Part shown: one piece after another, positions 54,155 to 63,962 of the stretch
Position numbering within the stretch: the stretch's first letter is position 1
Layout: every line of letters begins with the position of its first letter
Assembly: GCF_021440085.1 (NCBI RefSeq)
Contig: NZ_JAKCPW010000004.1
Span: forward strand, 434,001-498,000
From: Dyadobacter sp. CY261
Lineage (GTDB): Bacteria > Bacteroidota > Bacteroidia > Cytophagales > Spirosomataceae
Reading direction: 5' to 3'
Length of the DNA: 64,000 nucleotides
The notes under the pieces: generated by a model
What the model was told of the DNA's origin: nothing
The model's input: the letters and a program-made list of their open reading frames with translations, nothing else
Databases searched by the model: none
Translations under genes and position numbers: made by a program

Positions 54155-57100
54155 TTAAAAACCAAGCTGCAAGCCGGCAAGCAATGTTCTCGGCTGCGGC
54201 AACTGCTGGCGGTCGTCGATACCGCGCGAGAAAATGTAGCTGCCGCCGTTCTGGGTGCTTACTTCGGGATCGTAACCTTTGTACTTAGTAATCGTAAACA
54301 GGTTCTGCGCCGCAACGTACACGCGAATATTGTTGAATACCTTTCCACCGCCGATATTGGTAAGGATCCTGCCTGGTAATGTGTAGCCCAACGTAATGTT
54401 GCGTAGACGCATGTAGGCCCCGTTTTCAAGCCACCAGTCGGACGGTCTCAGGTTACCATCACCGGTTGCGCTCTGACCTGCACGCGGCAATTCAGCGACA
54501 TCGCCCGGGTTACGCCATCTTTTCAGGATTTCGGTAGAAGCATTGTGTCCTGTCGATTCATTTTCGGTTACGAATTTGAATGCATTCAGTATTTTCAAAC
54601 CGGAAACGCCGGATACCACCACATTCAGGTCGAAGCTTTTGTAGTTCACCCCTGCATTAAATCCGTACACGATTTTTGGAATAGGGTTACCGAGGATTTT
54701 CTGATCGTCGGCATTCACTTTTCCGTCACCATTGAGGTCTTTGAAGATAAAATCTCCGGGCAAAAGTCCGGCCTGGTATTTGGTTGTTGCATCTCCGCTT
54801 TGTTCGGCCGCCTGCTTGTTCAAAGCATCGATTTCGGCCTGGTCTTTCGCCACGTGGCTCAACTCATAGCCAAAAAAGGAACCGATCGCCGAACCCGCCG
54901 CGGTATAGGTAAATGTAGGAAGGTTACTGAATGCACCTGCCTGGATCGGTGCGGCAAACTCGCTTCCAAGCGAATTCACAATGTTTTTGTTATGCGCAAT
55001 GTTAGCGCTCACATTGTACTGCAACCCGCTGCTCGTCTGGTCACGGAAGCCGAGGGAGAGCTCGATACCCTTGTTCTGCGCGCTGGCCGCATTGGCATAT
55101 TTGCTGGGCTGCCCACCACTGCCGGATGCTCCAGTGCTACCCGAAACGGGCACACTCACGAGCAGACCGCTGCTTTTCCGGTTGTACCAATCCAAAGTCA
55201 CGCTCAGGCGATTGTTCAAAAAGCCCAGGTCGAGGCCGATGTCCGTCTGATCGGTCGATTCCCAGCGGATATTTGGGTTCGAAAGTGTATTAATGGTCGT
55301 CCCGGGGTTGAAACCTTCATTGGTACCCAGCGAATACACGAGGTTACCATTCGGCGCGCCGCTGTAAGTAAGCACGGATGTGACGCCGGTGGTCGGGATG
55401 GTGTTGTTACCCGTTCTTCCAAGCCCGAAACGGAGCTTACCGTCGCTTACGAAGCTCAGGTTGTTTTTGATAAACTCTTCGTCCACGAAGCGCCAGGCCA
55501 CACCAAGGCCATAGAAATTGCCAAAGCGGTTGTTGGCACCGAAGTTCGAAGCGCCGTCGCGGCGAAAGCTACCCGAGAGTATGTATTTATTATCAAATGT
55601 GTAACCCAGACGTGCGAAATAAGAGATCACCGACGATCTTGCGTAGCCATAATTCGAGCCCGTAACCGCCTGCGATTGAGCTACACTAATATTCTGGATG
55701 GCATTGTTCGGGATATTAGTACCCGTCGCATTCAGGCCCGATGAGTTGCCCGGGTCGAGGTAACTGTTGCCGAGCGTAGCCGAAACGCTGTGTTTGCCGA
55801 AAACGCGGTTGTAGGAAAAGTAGTTTTCCAACGTATAAAACGAATAGTTACTGAATCCGAGCGTAGCCTGCTGTGGGTTCGTCAGATTGTTCCCGCCCGT
55901 ATAGGCATATTGATAGCCCCGGCTCTTACTACCGCCGATCTCTGCTGAAAGCTGTGTTCTGAAACGCAAACCGGCAAAGATGTCTACCTCCGCAAACACC
56001 TGTGGAAAGAATACGAAACCGGTACTGACAGGGTGGTTCAGATTGATAGCCGCGAGCGGGTTGTTACCATTGCTGAAATCGTCGACGTTGGTGGTGTTGG
56101 AATAACCTCCCGGCACATTGGCATCATAAATAGGCTTGTAAGGCGCGTAGTAAACGGCATCGGAAATGCTCGCGAGCTGTCCGTCGTCTTTCGTATAACG
56201 GATGTTCAGGCTTTGTCCTAAATGGAAGCGGCCCAGCGTTTCATCCAATGCAAAACGGGCATTTACCCGGCTGTTGGTGAAGTTTTTGACAATGGCCTGC
56301 TGTTTAATATAACCCAATGAAAAGTTGTAAGCCACTTTCTCGCTTCCACCACTGATATTCAGGTCATTTTGCGAAACCAGGGCCGAGCGGAAAATCTCGT
56401 TCTGCCAATCGGTTTTGTCGACGCGGATGTCGGCGGTGTTGAATTTTTCCGGCAATGCCGAGTTGGTAGTGGCTGCGAAATCTTTAAGCAGGTCTACATA
56501 TTGCGACGCATTCAGAAGATCTAGCTTTTTCCAAGCTTTCGCCACGCCCCATTGCGTATTGAAATTGATACGCGGTGCACCCGATTTACCCCGGCGGGTC
56601 GTGATGATCACCACACCATTGGCCGCAGCCGAACCATAAATAGCGGTTGAAGAAGCGTCTTTCAGGATAGTGATGTTTTCGATATCCTGCGTTCCGAGCG
56701 TGTTGAACATCGTTTTGCTGCCCTGGATACCATCGATCACGTACAGTGGGTCCACGCCCGTGAATGAGCCGGTACCGCGGATCAGGATCTGAGCATCCGA
56801 GCCTGGCGTCCCGTTGGATTGCAACACCTGCACACCCGCCGATTTTCCGATCAGCAGCTGCGATGGATTTGTAGCCGTGGTAGCGCCGGCATCCTTCGCG
56901 GAAACGATGTCTACCGAACCTACTACATCCTTTTTACGTGAAGTACCGTAACCAATCACGACCACTTCGTTCAGCGACTTGTCATCTGGCAGCAGCGAAA
57001 CCGTCAGTGTCGATTTCTCACCCACTTCCACTTCCTGCGTTTTATAGCCAACAAAACTGAAAACCAGCACCGCCGAGCGGTCCGCTACTTCCAGCTCGAA

Positions 57101-57640
57101 ATTACCCGATGCGTCGGTAAGCGTACCGAGCTGCGTTCCCTTCAGACGCACACTCACTCCGGGAAGGCCCTCGCCTTTTTCATCATTTACCTTTCCGTTG
57201 ACCCGCACTGCGAACAGGTCGGCGCTTCTGAAAGGGAGGGACGACTGCTCCTTTGGCTGCGGCGGCCGACTGGCAGTGAGCAATATCCGTCCCGAGGGCG
57301 TCACCTGATACGTTATTTCGAGGGGTGTCAACAAGGAATTCAGCGTAGTAGACAGCTTCTGATTATTGGCATGAACGACTACTTCCCTACCAGCCTTGAT
57401 AGCCTTATGGCTGTACGCGAATTTGACATCAGCCTTCTGCTCCAACTGGCTGAGCACATCGCGCAGTTCGGATTTCTCGGCATGTAATGTCACGCTACGT
57501 TCCAGTATCTCCTGAGCCTTACCGTCGTGTGCGGCGTAGGTAAAGCTCCCGAATGCGATGGAAAAGATAATCTGGGTTAACGAAATTTTCATGAGCAAGC
57601 AGAGTGATGCCCGATTTTTTCGGTATCGGTTTTTTTTCAT
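54155..57640 (-). CDS. SusC/RagA-family TonB-linked outer-membrane transporter with STN domain
   Basis: A 1161-residue protein. The order is signal region, STN domain (about 45-115, FAYSHKAIKAGREVVV), carboxypeptidase-like regulatory domain (VNDEKGEGLPGVSVRLKGTQ), TonB-dependent plug (GYGTSRKKDVVGSVDIVSAK, QILIRGTGSFTGVDPLYVID) and a large barrel ending PRTLLAGLQLGF. The STN domain marks transporters that signal to FecR, and a FecR and ECF sigma gene lie directly upstream. It imports an oligomer across the outer membrane with SusD. The ATG at 57640 was used; one at 57592 is also possible. Confidence 0.95.
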   Translation of the reverse strand: MKKNRYRKNRASLCLLMKISLTQIIFSIAFGSFTYAAHDGKAQEILERSVTLHAEKSELRDVLSQLEQKADVKFAYSHKAIKAGREVVVHANNQKLSTTLNSLLTPLEITYQVTPSGRILLTASRPPQPKEQSSLPFRSADLFAVRVNGKVNDEKGEGLPGVSVRLKGTQLGTLTDASGNFELEVADRSAVLVFSFVGYKTQEVEVGEKSTLTVSLLPDDKSLNEVVVIGYGTSRKKDVVGSVDIVSAKDAGATTATNPSQLLIGKSAGVQVLQSNGTPGSDAQILIRGTGSFTGVDPLYVIDGIQGSKTMFNTLGTQDIENITILKDASSTAIYGSAAANGVVIITTRRGKSGAPRINFNTQWGVAKAWKKLDLLNASQYVDLLKDFAATTNSALPEKFNTADIRVDKTDWQNEIFRSALVSQNDLNISGGSEKVAYNFSLGYIKQQAIVKNFTNSRVNARFALDETLGRFHLGQSLNIRYTKDDGQLASISDAVYYAPYKPIYDANVPGGYSNTTNVDDFSNGNNPLAAINLNHPVSTGFVFFPQVFAEVDIFAGLRFRTQLSAEIGGSKSRGYQYAYTGGNNLTNPQQATLGFSNYSFYTLENYFSYNRVFGKHSVSATLGNSYLDPGNSSGLNATGTNIPNNAIQNISVAQSQAVTGSNYGYARSSVISYFARLGYTFDNKYILSGSFRRDGASNFGANNRFGNFYGLGVAWRFVDEEFIKNNLSFVSDGKLRFGLGRTGNNTIPTTGVTSVLTYSGAPNGNLVYSLGTNEGFNPGTTINTLSNPNIRWESTDQTDIGLDLGFLNNRLSVTLDWYNRKSSGLLVSVPVSGSTGASGSGGQPSKYANAASAQNKGIELSLGFRDQTSSGLQYNVSANIAHNKNIVNSLGSEFAAPIQAGAFSNLPTFTYTAAGSAIGSFFGYELSHVAKDQAEIDALNKQAAEQSGDATTKYQAGLLPGDFIFKDLNGDGKVNADDQKILGNPIPKIVYGFNAGVNYKSFDLNVVVSGVSGLKILNAFKFVTENESTGHNASTEILKRWRNPGDVAELPRAGQSATGDGNLRPSDWWLENGAYMRLRNITLGYTLPGRILTNIGGGKVFNNIRVYVAAQNLFTITKYKGYDPEVSTQNGGSYIFSRGIDDRQQLPQPRTLLAGLQLGF

Positions 57641-57723
57641 AGTTTAGAAAGGTTTTTTAATAAAAAAACTGATTGAAACTTCCCTGCTTTCATCTTGGCG
57701 GATCGTGGCAGGGGGCATTATGG

Positions 57724-57749
57724 GCCGGTAGTGGTAGCACACTACCGGC
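57724..57749. terminator. Hairpin between fecR and susC
   Basis: A perfect 10-bp stem GCCGGTAGTG/CACTACCGGC with a 6-base loop. The T run is on the plus strand (after 57749), so in the operon direction (minus) it is a stem without a T tract; it may process or dampen the fecR-to-susC transcript. Confidence 0.5.
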
Positions 57750-57756
57750 TTTTTCT

Positions 57757-58824
57757 TTAATCACACCCTTCTCCGCTGATCAGGATCCGGGTGCCTTTTA
57801 CTTCGTAACTGGCGTGGTTCGACTTGCAAATGAGGTCGAGCTTATCGAAAAGGCCCATATCCGACAAGTCGCCGGTAAATGTGCATTTTTCGAGCTGGTC
57901 GGCGGCGAGTACAATGTCGACTCCATATTCATTTCTCAAATGCTCGGCGATGGAGGTTATCGATTCGTTGTTGAACACCACTTTGGCGGGAGCGGCTTCA
58001 TGCACGATCGGTACCGGCTTTTCGACGAGGCTGGTCATTAGATGGCCGCTTTCTTCAAAATAAGTTACACGTTGGTTAGGGGTCAGGATCACCCCGTTGT
58101 TCAGGCCATGCACATTTTCGCCTTTGCTTTGGGCGCCGAGCACTTTACGGTTTTCAAAAACGGAAACTTTTCCACTCACGACCTCCACTTCGACGGAATT
58201 ACTGTTGTGCATCTGCGTTTTTACCCAAAAAGATGTTCCGAGCACCCGAGTCACAAGCTTGCCGCTGTACACGCAGAAGGGTCGGCGCGAATCCTTGGTC
58301 ACCTCGAAGAACGCGATGCCCTTAACCTGGATTTCGCGCTTATTGGCCGGGAAGTGTTCGGGATAAATCACCTCGGTTCCAGGCGCCAGAATGACTTTGC
58401 TTTGATCGTCGAGCGTGATTGCCTGCGGCATTTTTTGTTTATTCACGAAAGTCAACAACTTGCCCGAGGGAGCTGCTACCAGCACCTCGCTGGTTTCTGG
58501 TTTGGTAACTGCATCCTTTTTCGTAAAAAAGAAGACATAAGCCAATGCCAACAGCACTGCAGCCGCCACTCCGGAGAAGACACTAAATGGGAATGCTCTC
58601 GAACGCGTCGTTTCGGGATGGATGAGGATTTCCGGCTCCTGCATTTCGCCATGGATGCCGGCCCATAATTTGTTTTGTAATTGTTGCTTTTCCTGTTCAT
58701 CCAGTGCCAGCTCCGATCCAGCATTGAGGCTTTCGTACCATTTATGAATGTGGTCGACCTCCTCCGGGGAGCATTTACCTTGCCGGTATTTTAAAAGGAG
58801 TGTTTGTAAATCCTGATGATTCAT
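57757..58824 (-). CDS. FecR-family anti-sigma factor
   Basis: A 355-residue protein. The cytoplasmic N-terminal part ends before one membrane helix (about residues 78-94, VFSGVAAAVLLALAYVFFFT). The periplasmic FecR domain (LTFVNKQKMPQAITLDDQSK, VILAPGTEVIYPEHFPANKR, EIQVKGIAFFEVTKDSRRPF) and a C-terminal DUF4974/secretin-like segment (FNNESITSIAEHLRNEYGVD) follow. It probably holds the ECF sigma factor until the SusC signalling domain reports substrate. Its position between sigma and susC is canonical. Confidence 0.93.
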   Translation of the reverse strand: MNHQDLQTLLLKYRQGKCSPEEVDHIHKWYESLNAGSELALDEQEKQQLQNKLWAGIHGEMQEPEILIHPETTRSRAFPFSVFSGVAAAVLLALAYVFFFTKKDAVTKPETSEVLVAAPSGKLLTFVNKQKMPQAITLDDQSKVILAPGTEVIYPEHFPANKREIQVKGIAFFEVTKDSRRPFCVYSGKLVTRVLGTSFWVKTQMHNSNSVEVEVVSGKVSVFENRKVLGAQSKGENVHGLNNGVILTPNQRVTYFEESGHLMTSLVEKPVPIVHEAAPAKVVFNNESITSIAEHLRNEYGVDIVLAADQLEKCTFTGDLSDMGLFDKLDLICKSNHASYEVKGTRILISGEGCD

Positions 58825-58987
58825 AAGTCGGGGCTCAGTTTTGCTGCTTTACTCACTAAGCCGTCCGACAAGACAAAAGCCCTAAAACATTTTAATAAAT
58901 ATTTGAAAGTTTATATAAACAGGGAGGATAACTATGGATATTCTGTGAATTGTATAATGCGGTGGGAGTGGTCAGATGTTGGCCTGG

Positions 58988-59578
58988 TCAGGCTATGAGG
59001 GAGGAGATGAGCACAATGAGGAAGATAAGCGCCTCGTGGAGGTAAATACGCATGGCCTTGGTAGCCTTCGTGATATGGTATTCAACGGCCTTTTCTGACA
59101 ATTGTACCTCCGCTGCAATTTTGCTAATCGGGCAATTTTCGATGCGGCTCAATTTGAAAATTTCTCGCGTTTTGGCAGGCAAGGCTTCCAGTCCTTTGTC
59201 GATCGTTTCGGACAAATCGTTGAATGCAACTGTGTTTTCAGTGCTTTGGTCCTGCAATTCGGCGAAGGATCGGTAATAGGCGAGATATTCGTTCCGCGGA
59301 CCGAACGTGCGGATGTAATCGATCACTTCGAAGCGGACGGCAGAGAACAAATAATAGTCGAGGCGGGTAATCACGATCTTCTCGCGTTCTTTCCACAACC
59401 TGGTAAAAATATCCTGAATGAGCTCCTCTGCCACTTCGCGATGTTGCAACTTGCGGTAAGCGACCACGAACATGCGGTACCAATACGTATTATAAATAGT
59501 GGTAAAGGCTTGCTCATCGCCACGCCGCAACGCTCCTACCAGTTCCTGATCCGACGATTGCATACTGTCCAACATCAC
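58988..59578 (-). CDS. ECF sigma factor of the SusCD locus
   Basis: A 196-residue sigma-70 family protein. Region 2 has YRKLQHREVAEELIQDIFTR LW-type core-binding and region 4 is LPAKTREIFKLSRIENCPIS with SKIAAEVQLSEKAVEYHITK. It belongs to the Bacteroidota sigma group that pairs with FecR and STN-type SusC. The last 15 residues (EALIFLIVLISSLIA) are hydrophobic, a common feature of the group. The start may be at 59578 or the Met at 59563. A -7 box lies at 59613. Confidence 0.92.
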   Translation of the reverse strand: MMLDSMQSSDQELVGALRRGDEQAFTTIYNTYWYRMFVVAYRKLQHREVAEELIQDIFTRLWKEREKIVITRLDYYLFSAVRFEVIDYIRTFGPRNEYLAYYRSFAELQDQSTENTVAFNDLSETIDKGLEALPAKTREIFKLSRIENCPISKIAAEVQLSEKAVEYHITKATKAMRIYLHEALIFLIVLISSLIA

Positions 59579-59612
59579 TTTCCTGATAGAGGTGTCAAGT
59601 TTACATTTTTAT

Positions 59613-59620
59613 CAAAGTTA
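59613..59620 (-). promoter_or_regulatory. -7 box of the ECF sigma gene
   Basis: Minus-strand TAACTTTG matches TAnnTTTG, 35 bases upstream of the first possible start codon; no clear -33 element. Confidence 0.4.
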
Positions 59621-59681
59621 TATTATTTACTATAATAATTCTATTTGACGAATTTATTTAATTGGAATTTAACCACCAGCA

Positions 59682-62591
59682 TTATTTAAAGTTTAACAGG
59701 TAGCCGGTGAGGTCCGCCAAATCCTGTTCATTCAAACCTAATGCAGTAGGTTCGGGCATGAGCGACGACGGCATTTTCTCCCTGCTCTTGATCTGATCTG
59801 CCTTGATGGTATGCTGCTGGCCAGCGGCGTCTTTCAAAACCACATTCGCCCCGTCGCTCATCAGGAAGCCGAAATAGGTATCGCCTTTTTTGCTCACAAT
59901 GGTGTAGCTTTCATAGCCGAAAACCATGCTTGCAGAAGGATTAACGATCGCATCCAGCAATGCAGCTTTGTCGAATTTCTTATGGATTGTGGTTAAGTCC
60001 GGCCCAATTTCGGCACCGCTTTTGCCATGCTTATGACATGCCGCGCAGGTCGTCGAGAAGATTTTTTCACCGTGCACCGGGTCCGCATTCATTCGTGAGA
60101 TAAAGTCTGTTTTCAGGACTTTCCCGTTCCGCGGGAAAAACTGGCTCGCTACAATGCGCACATTCTGATCAGGATTTTTGAAAATGATCTCGCTGACTGA
60201 CTTCGCAATGGTATCGGGCAACTGGCCTTGCACACGCATATCCACCAGGATATTACCACCATTTACGTCTGCCGCCATTTGGCGGGCAACCTCGATGCGT
60301 TGCGGAACAGGCTGGGTTTTGTCGGTGACCGTTTTTTTCAGCTCGAGCATACGTTTGTACGCAGGCGTCATCACCTGCGCGGTAGCCGCCTCCCAATTCA
60401 TGAGATCGGCCCAATCATTGCTTTTGCGGAAGTTGATCCAGTAGGACGCCTGCGAGGCAACATCGGGCAGGCTGGACTTTGATAATGCGATCATCGTCTC
60501 GGCAGCCGTTTTATCTTTGATAAAACCAATGGCTGTCAATGCCTTCCGTCGCTCCGGCTCCGATACTTTCGCCGAACCGGCCCTGACTTTCAACTCATCC
60601 ACCGCATTCACAGGATGTAATCGCCACGCCAGATTCGCGCGCTGCGATTTCCAATTCGGTGGATCAGCCTTGAATGCTTCCCGCACGTAGGCGTACACCT
60701 TGTCTTCCTTGCCATCAGCTGCCGTCCCGATCGCTTCCAGCATCCATGGATCTTTGCCGTCATAGGCTTGGATTAAGTTTATAATGCTGGCAAAAGCCTG
60801 ATCATAAGGACTATCCCGCAATGCAATACCCACCTCACGTCGCACAGCTGCGTCCGGGTCTTTCGACATTTGCTCTAAATAAGTATTTGCCTTACCATTT
60901 GATTTCAACGCCCTGAAAGCCGCTAGCCGGTGCAATGCGTCGGGCGAGGAAAGCAATTTGACGACCTCCGCGTTGCCTTGCTTACCTAATTGCGCCAAAA
61001 GCCAGATCGCCCTTGCCTGATGGTAGGGATTTTCAGCTACCAGCAATTGTTTTACCTCTGGCACCACTGCTTCTCCTTTGGCCGCTAATCCTTCAAAAGC
61101 TAACGCACGGACATTAACAGCTGGGTTTTTCAATGCATTCACAAGGCCGACTGTTGTTGTAAAATCCAGCTGTGGGACTGTCAGCTTCTTACCTTTCGGC
61201 GTAATGCGGTAAATGCGGCCATAACCTTTTTTGTCCTTCATTGCGTGCCCTCCTACGACAGGATCATACCAATCGGCAATATACAGCGCACCATCCGGCC
61301 CTACCGCCACATCTGACGGGCGGAACCATTTGCGGTAATCCTGGTCGGTTTCGTACCATTCGTAACGTTCGGAAACTTTCGGGAATGAGCTGATCAGATC
61401 CTGACGCTTTAGTTCGAAACCAGCACCCTGCGGCTTGGGTTGATAGGCAAACAACACATTACGGCCTGCCTCGCAGCTTAGCAGTGTACCCCGGTAATTT
61501 TTTCCTAATTCATCACCTTCATAAAACACAATCCCCGTTGGCGAACCTGCGCCGGAATTGTCGCCTGCCGGCATTACGCCCGGATCTTCCTGGTGCCAAT
61601 GTGTAGTAAATATATCCTGCCCCGGGCGACGGTCCGCCTGCCAGTACCGGGTGCCATCGGCCGAGAAATAGCCTGCATTGCCGTTTTCCTGCAAAAAAGA
61701 AACGCGACAAGTGATCACCTGATCGTCGTTGTCATTCTGCCACATGTTGCCATAGCTGTCGAGACATACCTCGTAACTATTCCGGAAGTTGTGCCCCATC
61801 ACTTTCAGGCCCGTACCATCCGGGTTAATGCGCAGAGCCAGTCCGCCCACCCAAATGCGGCCGTCGTCGGATTTCTGATTGCCCTGGTTCGTTTTATTAT
61901 ACGGCGTGCCTCCTGTGTATAAGCTGCCGCTGCGCAATGTCCAGCCACTTTTGTCGGTCACTTTGTGCGGCCCTGCATTGCCCGTATTGAAGTAGTAGCG
62001 GCCATCCGGGCCTACGATCAGCGAATGCAACGAATGGTCGTGGTCGAAACCACCGAAGCCAGTCAGGAAGATCTCCCGCTTATCGGGCCTGTCGTCGCCA
62101 TTGGTATCGGTATAAATAAGCAGGTTAGGTGCACAGGAAACGATCGTTTTGTTTCCGATCACAGCAATTCCGAGCGGCGCAGTCAGGAGCGAGTCTTCCA
62201 CATACACTTTCGAGGATTCGGCCTTGCCGTCGCCATCTTTGTCTTCCAGAATCACCACACGGTCGCCTTTTTGTTTGTGGCTGAGGCGTTCGGCTGGTTT
62301 GGTGTTGAAATCGCGGTAATTGACGGCCTCCGTGATCCAGACCCGGCCTTTGGCATCGATATCCATATTGGTCGGGTTGTAAAACATCGGAGCTTCGGCC
62401 CACAATGTAGCTTCCAGGTCGTCGGGCACGAATAATTGCGAGGAATCGGCGGCGACCGAAGCAGCCGCGCCGGATTGCCAGGGCTGGATTTGCTTTTGCT
62501 TAAAAGAAGTGGTCGAGAAAATGGAAACAAGCAGGGTGCTTCCAGCAAGGAGGGCAGTTTTCGAAATCGATAATGTGCTGGTGATATTCAT
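59682..62591 (-). CDS. PVC-type heme-binding protein with beta-propeller and HEAT-like repeats
   Basis: The start is set at MNITSTLSISKTALLAGSTL (ATG at 62591), giving a signal region; the frame continues to 62792 without a signal. The 969-residue protein has an N-terminal propeller (DIDAKGRVWITEAVNYRDFN, VGPDGRYYFNTGNAGPHKV), a middle HEAT-like region (AFEGLAAKGEAVVPEVKQLL) and a C-terminal cytochrome c with CAACH and SLMPEP (Met ligand). This membrane-bound-dehydrogenase arrangement is the PVC-type protein common in Planctomycetes. It probably oxidises a sugar outside the cytoplasm, alongside the isomerase gene upstream of it. Confidence 0.88.
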   Translation of the reverse strand: MNITSTLSISKTALLAGSTLLVSIFSTTSFKQKQIQPWQSGAAASVAADSSQLFVPDDLEATLWAEAPMFYNPTNMDIDAKGRVWITEAVNYRDFNTKPAERLSHKQKGDRVVILEDKDGDGKAESSKVYVEDSLLTAPLGIAVIGNKTIVSCAPNLLIYTDTNGDDRPDKREIFLTGFGGFDHDHSLHSLIVGPDGRYYFNTGNAGPHKVTDKSGWTLRSGSLYTGGTPYNKTNQGNQKSDDGRIWVGGLALRINPDGTGLKVMGHNFRNSYEVCLDSYGNMWQNDNDDQVITCRVSFLQENGNAGYFSADGTRYWQADRRPGQDIFTTHWHQEDPGVMPAGDNSGAGSPTGIVFYEGDELGKNYRGTLLSCEAGRNVLFAYQPKPQGAGFELKRQDLISSFPKVSERYEWYETDQDYRKWFRPSDVAVGPDGALYIADWYDPVVGGHAMKDKKGYGRIYRITPKGKKLTVPQLDFTTTVGLVNALKNPAVNVRALAFEGLAAKGEAVVPEVKQLLVAENPYHQARAIWLLAQLGKQGNAEVVKLLSSPDALHRLAAFRALKSNGKANTYLEQMSKDPDAAVRREVGIALRDSPYDQAFASIINLIQAYDGKDPWMLEAIGTAADGKEDKVYAYVREAFKADPPNWKSQRANLAWRLHPVNAVDELKVRAGSAKVSEPERRKALTAIGFIKDKTAAETMIALSKSSLPDVASQASYWINFRKSNDWADLMNWEAATAQVMTPAYKRMLELKKTVTDKTQPVPQRIEVARQMAADVNGGNILVDMRVQGQLPDTIAKSVSEIIFKNPDQNVRIVASQFFPRNGKVLKTDFISRMNADPVHGEKIFSTTCAACHKHGKSGAEIGPDLTTIHKKFDKAALLDAIVNPSASMVFGYESYTIVSKKGDTYFGFLMSDGANVVLKDAAGQQHTIKADQIKSREKMPSSLMPEPTALGLNEQDLADLTGYLLNFK

Positions 62592-62637
62592 AGTGTATCG
62601 TGGGCGGGGCTTAGTGAGCTGGAAATGCTGGTCTGGG

Positions 62638-63498
62638 TCAGAACAGTCCTTCGAGATATTTACGATTATGTTGATAGCATTCAATAATATCGGCTCCCTG
62701 GGGCGTGGCTCCTTCAATCTGCATCCAACCTTCGTAGCCAATGTCCTTGACTGCTTTGGCAACTCGAGGCCAGTCCAGCGGGCCTTCGCCAAGGCGCTGG
62801 CCGTTTTCCTTCATGTGTATTTCGCAGATCCTGTCCTTTCCGAGCATTGGTATTTCCTTAAAAATGTCATGACCTGCGTCGGTCGAGTTCCGGAAATCAT
62901 AATAAACCTTTACCGCTGGCTAGCCGACCGCATTGATAATATCAAGATGTTCCTGTGCACTTAACCAGGATTCGATGCCCAAAGTAATACCCTGTTTCTC
63001 GGCGTGCGGCGCTACTTTCTTCAAACGCGCTATCACGGCATTTTTCCCGGCGTCATCGTTGCGTAAATCGCCATCCGAAAAGAATGCAAGCAGAATCACT
63101 TTTACCCCCAAGGCTTTCGCCGCGTCAACGCTGTTCCAGACCCATTCTTCTGTTTTGGGTTGCGATTTATAAGGAACCCGATTGAGTTCGCCAATGGCCA
63201 AACTTGACACTTTTACGCCTGTACGTGCGGATGCATCCCGAATAATTTGCAAAGTTTCGGGCACCGAAAGCCCTTTTTCATCCTTACCGGTGTTATAACT
63301 CACCTGAATGCCATGCAGCCCGATCTGCTTCGCCCGGTCGAATGCCTCCGGACTTAATTGCCTGCCCACCGACCAGTCGCAAGCGCCGATTTGAAATTTT
63401 GGCGCATAATTGTGGGGGATATCCAATGTCGACGAAGCCAGCAACAGCGCGCTGTTTTTAATCATTTCCCGCCGACTAAGCAACAATGCCTTTTTCAT
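62638..63498 (-). pseudogene. Sugar phosphate isomerase/epimerase-like gene interrupted by an in-frame TAG
   Basis: Two ORFs (63498-62920, and 62847-62638) are in the same frame and join into one 286-codon TIM-barrel gene; only a TAG codon at 62922-62920 (codon 193) separates them. The first part has a twin-arginine-like start (SRREMIKNSALLLASSTLDI) and FQIGACDWSVGRQL; the second has VKVYYDFRNSTDAGHD, ICEIHMKENGQRLGEGPLDW and GYEGWMQIEGATPQGADIIE. Read-through context is NAVG-stop-PAVKVYYD, where homologues usually have Ser (VGSPAV); TCG to TAG is one base change. The downstream part is intact and well conserved, so the mutation is recent, an assembly error, or suppressed. Confidence 0.8.
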
Positions 63499-63578
63499 GA
63501 CTAGCAGATTTTGAAATACTTATCAAACATCTTCAAAATCTGCCATCTTTTGCTTTCTACTTATCCCGTTGAGCGAGG

Positions 63579-63938
63579 TTAGCGGCTGAATGCGTCTTCG
63601 ATATGCCGGATATCGGTGGAGCCGTCGGGCAAGATGAGGACCGAGACAATATCAAAACGAACGTCGTTCTCCCAATCGGCATCGAAAATGTATTGCTCCG
63701 CGGCGCGCATGACCAGTTTGGCTTTCGTGGCATTTACGAATTCCTCCGGCATACCGAATGCGGTGCCGCTTCTGGTTTTCACCTCCACGAAAACAAGCAT
63801 ATCGTCCTTCGTCACGATCAGATCGATTTCCGACTGCCAGTTGCGGTAATTTTTGGCGATGATTTTGAAGCCTTTTTCGAGCAGGAAGGATGCCGCCGTG
63901 GTTTCGCCCCAGCGGCCGAGGTCATTGTGTTGGGCCAT
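63579..63938 (-). CDS. YraN/UPF0102-family nuclease-like protein
   Basis: A 119-residue protein with the endonuclease-like core GRWGETTAASFLLEKGFKII, EIDLIVTKDDMLVFVEVKTR (the E-x-D...E-V-K active-site pattern of the Holliday-resolvase/restriction fold) and FDIVSVLI. The family is found in nearly all bacteria, often near ribosome or DNA genes, with no settled function. The length is normal (about 120). Confidence 0.9.
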   Translation of the reverse strand: MAQHNDLGRWGETTAASFLLEKGFKIIAKNYRNWQSEIDLIVTKDDMLVFVEVKTRSGTAFGMPEEFVNATKAKLVMRAAEQYIFDADWENDVRFDIVSVLILPDGSTDIRHIEDAFSR

Positions 63939-63962
63939 AATGTGTGTGTTTTGGTGTAAATT

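Noticed and set aside
54545-55744. A 399-codon plus-strand ORF inside susC
   Set aside because: It is antisense to the SusC barrel and has no domain; such frames are common in GC-balanced barrel genes.
62638-62922. A frameshift or two separate isomerase genes at the end of the window
   Set aside because: The two open segments are in the same reading frame; only a TAG codon separates them, so neither a frameshift nor two genes is needed.
62920-62922. Recoding of TAG as pyrrolysine or selenocysteine
   Set aside because: TAG is not the selenocysteine codon, there is no sign of pyrrolysine machinery, and the aligned residue is an ordinary serine.
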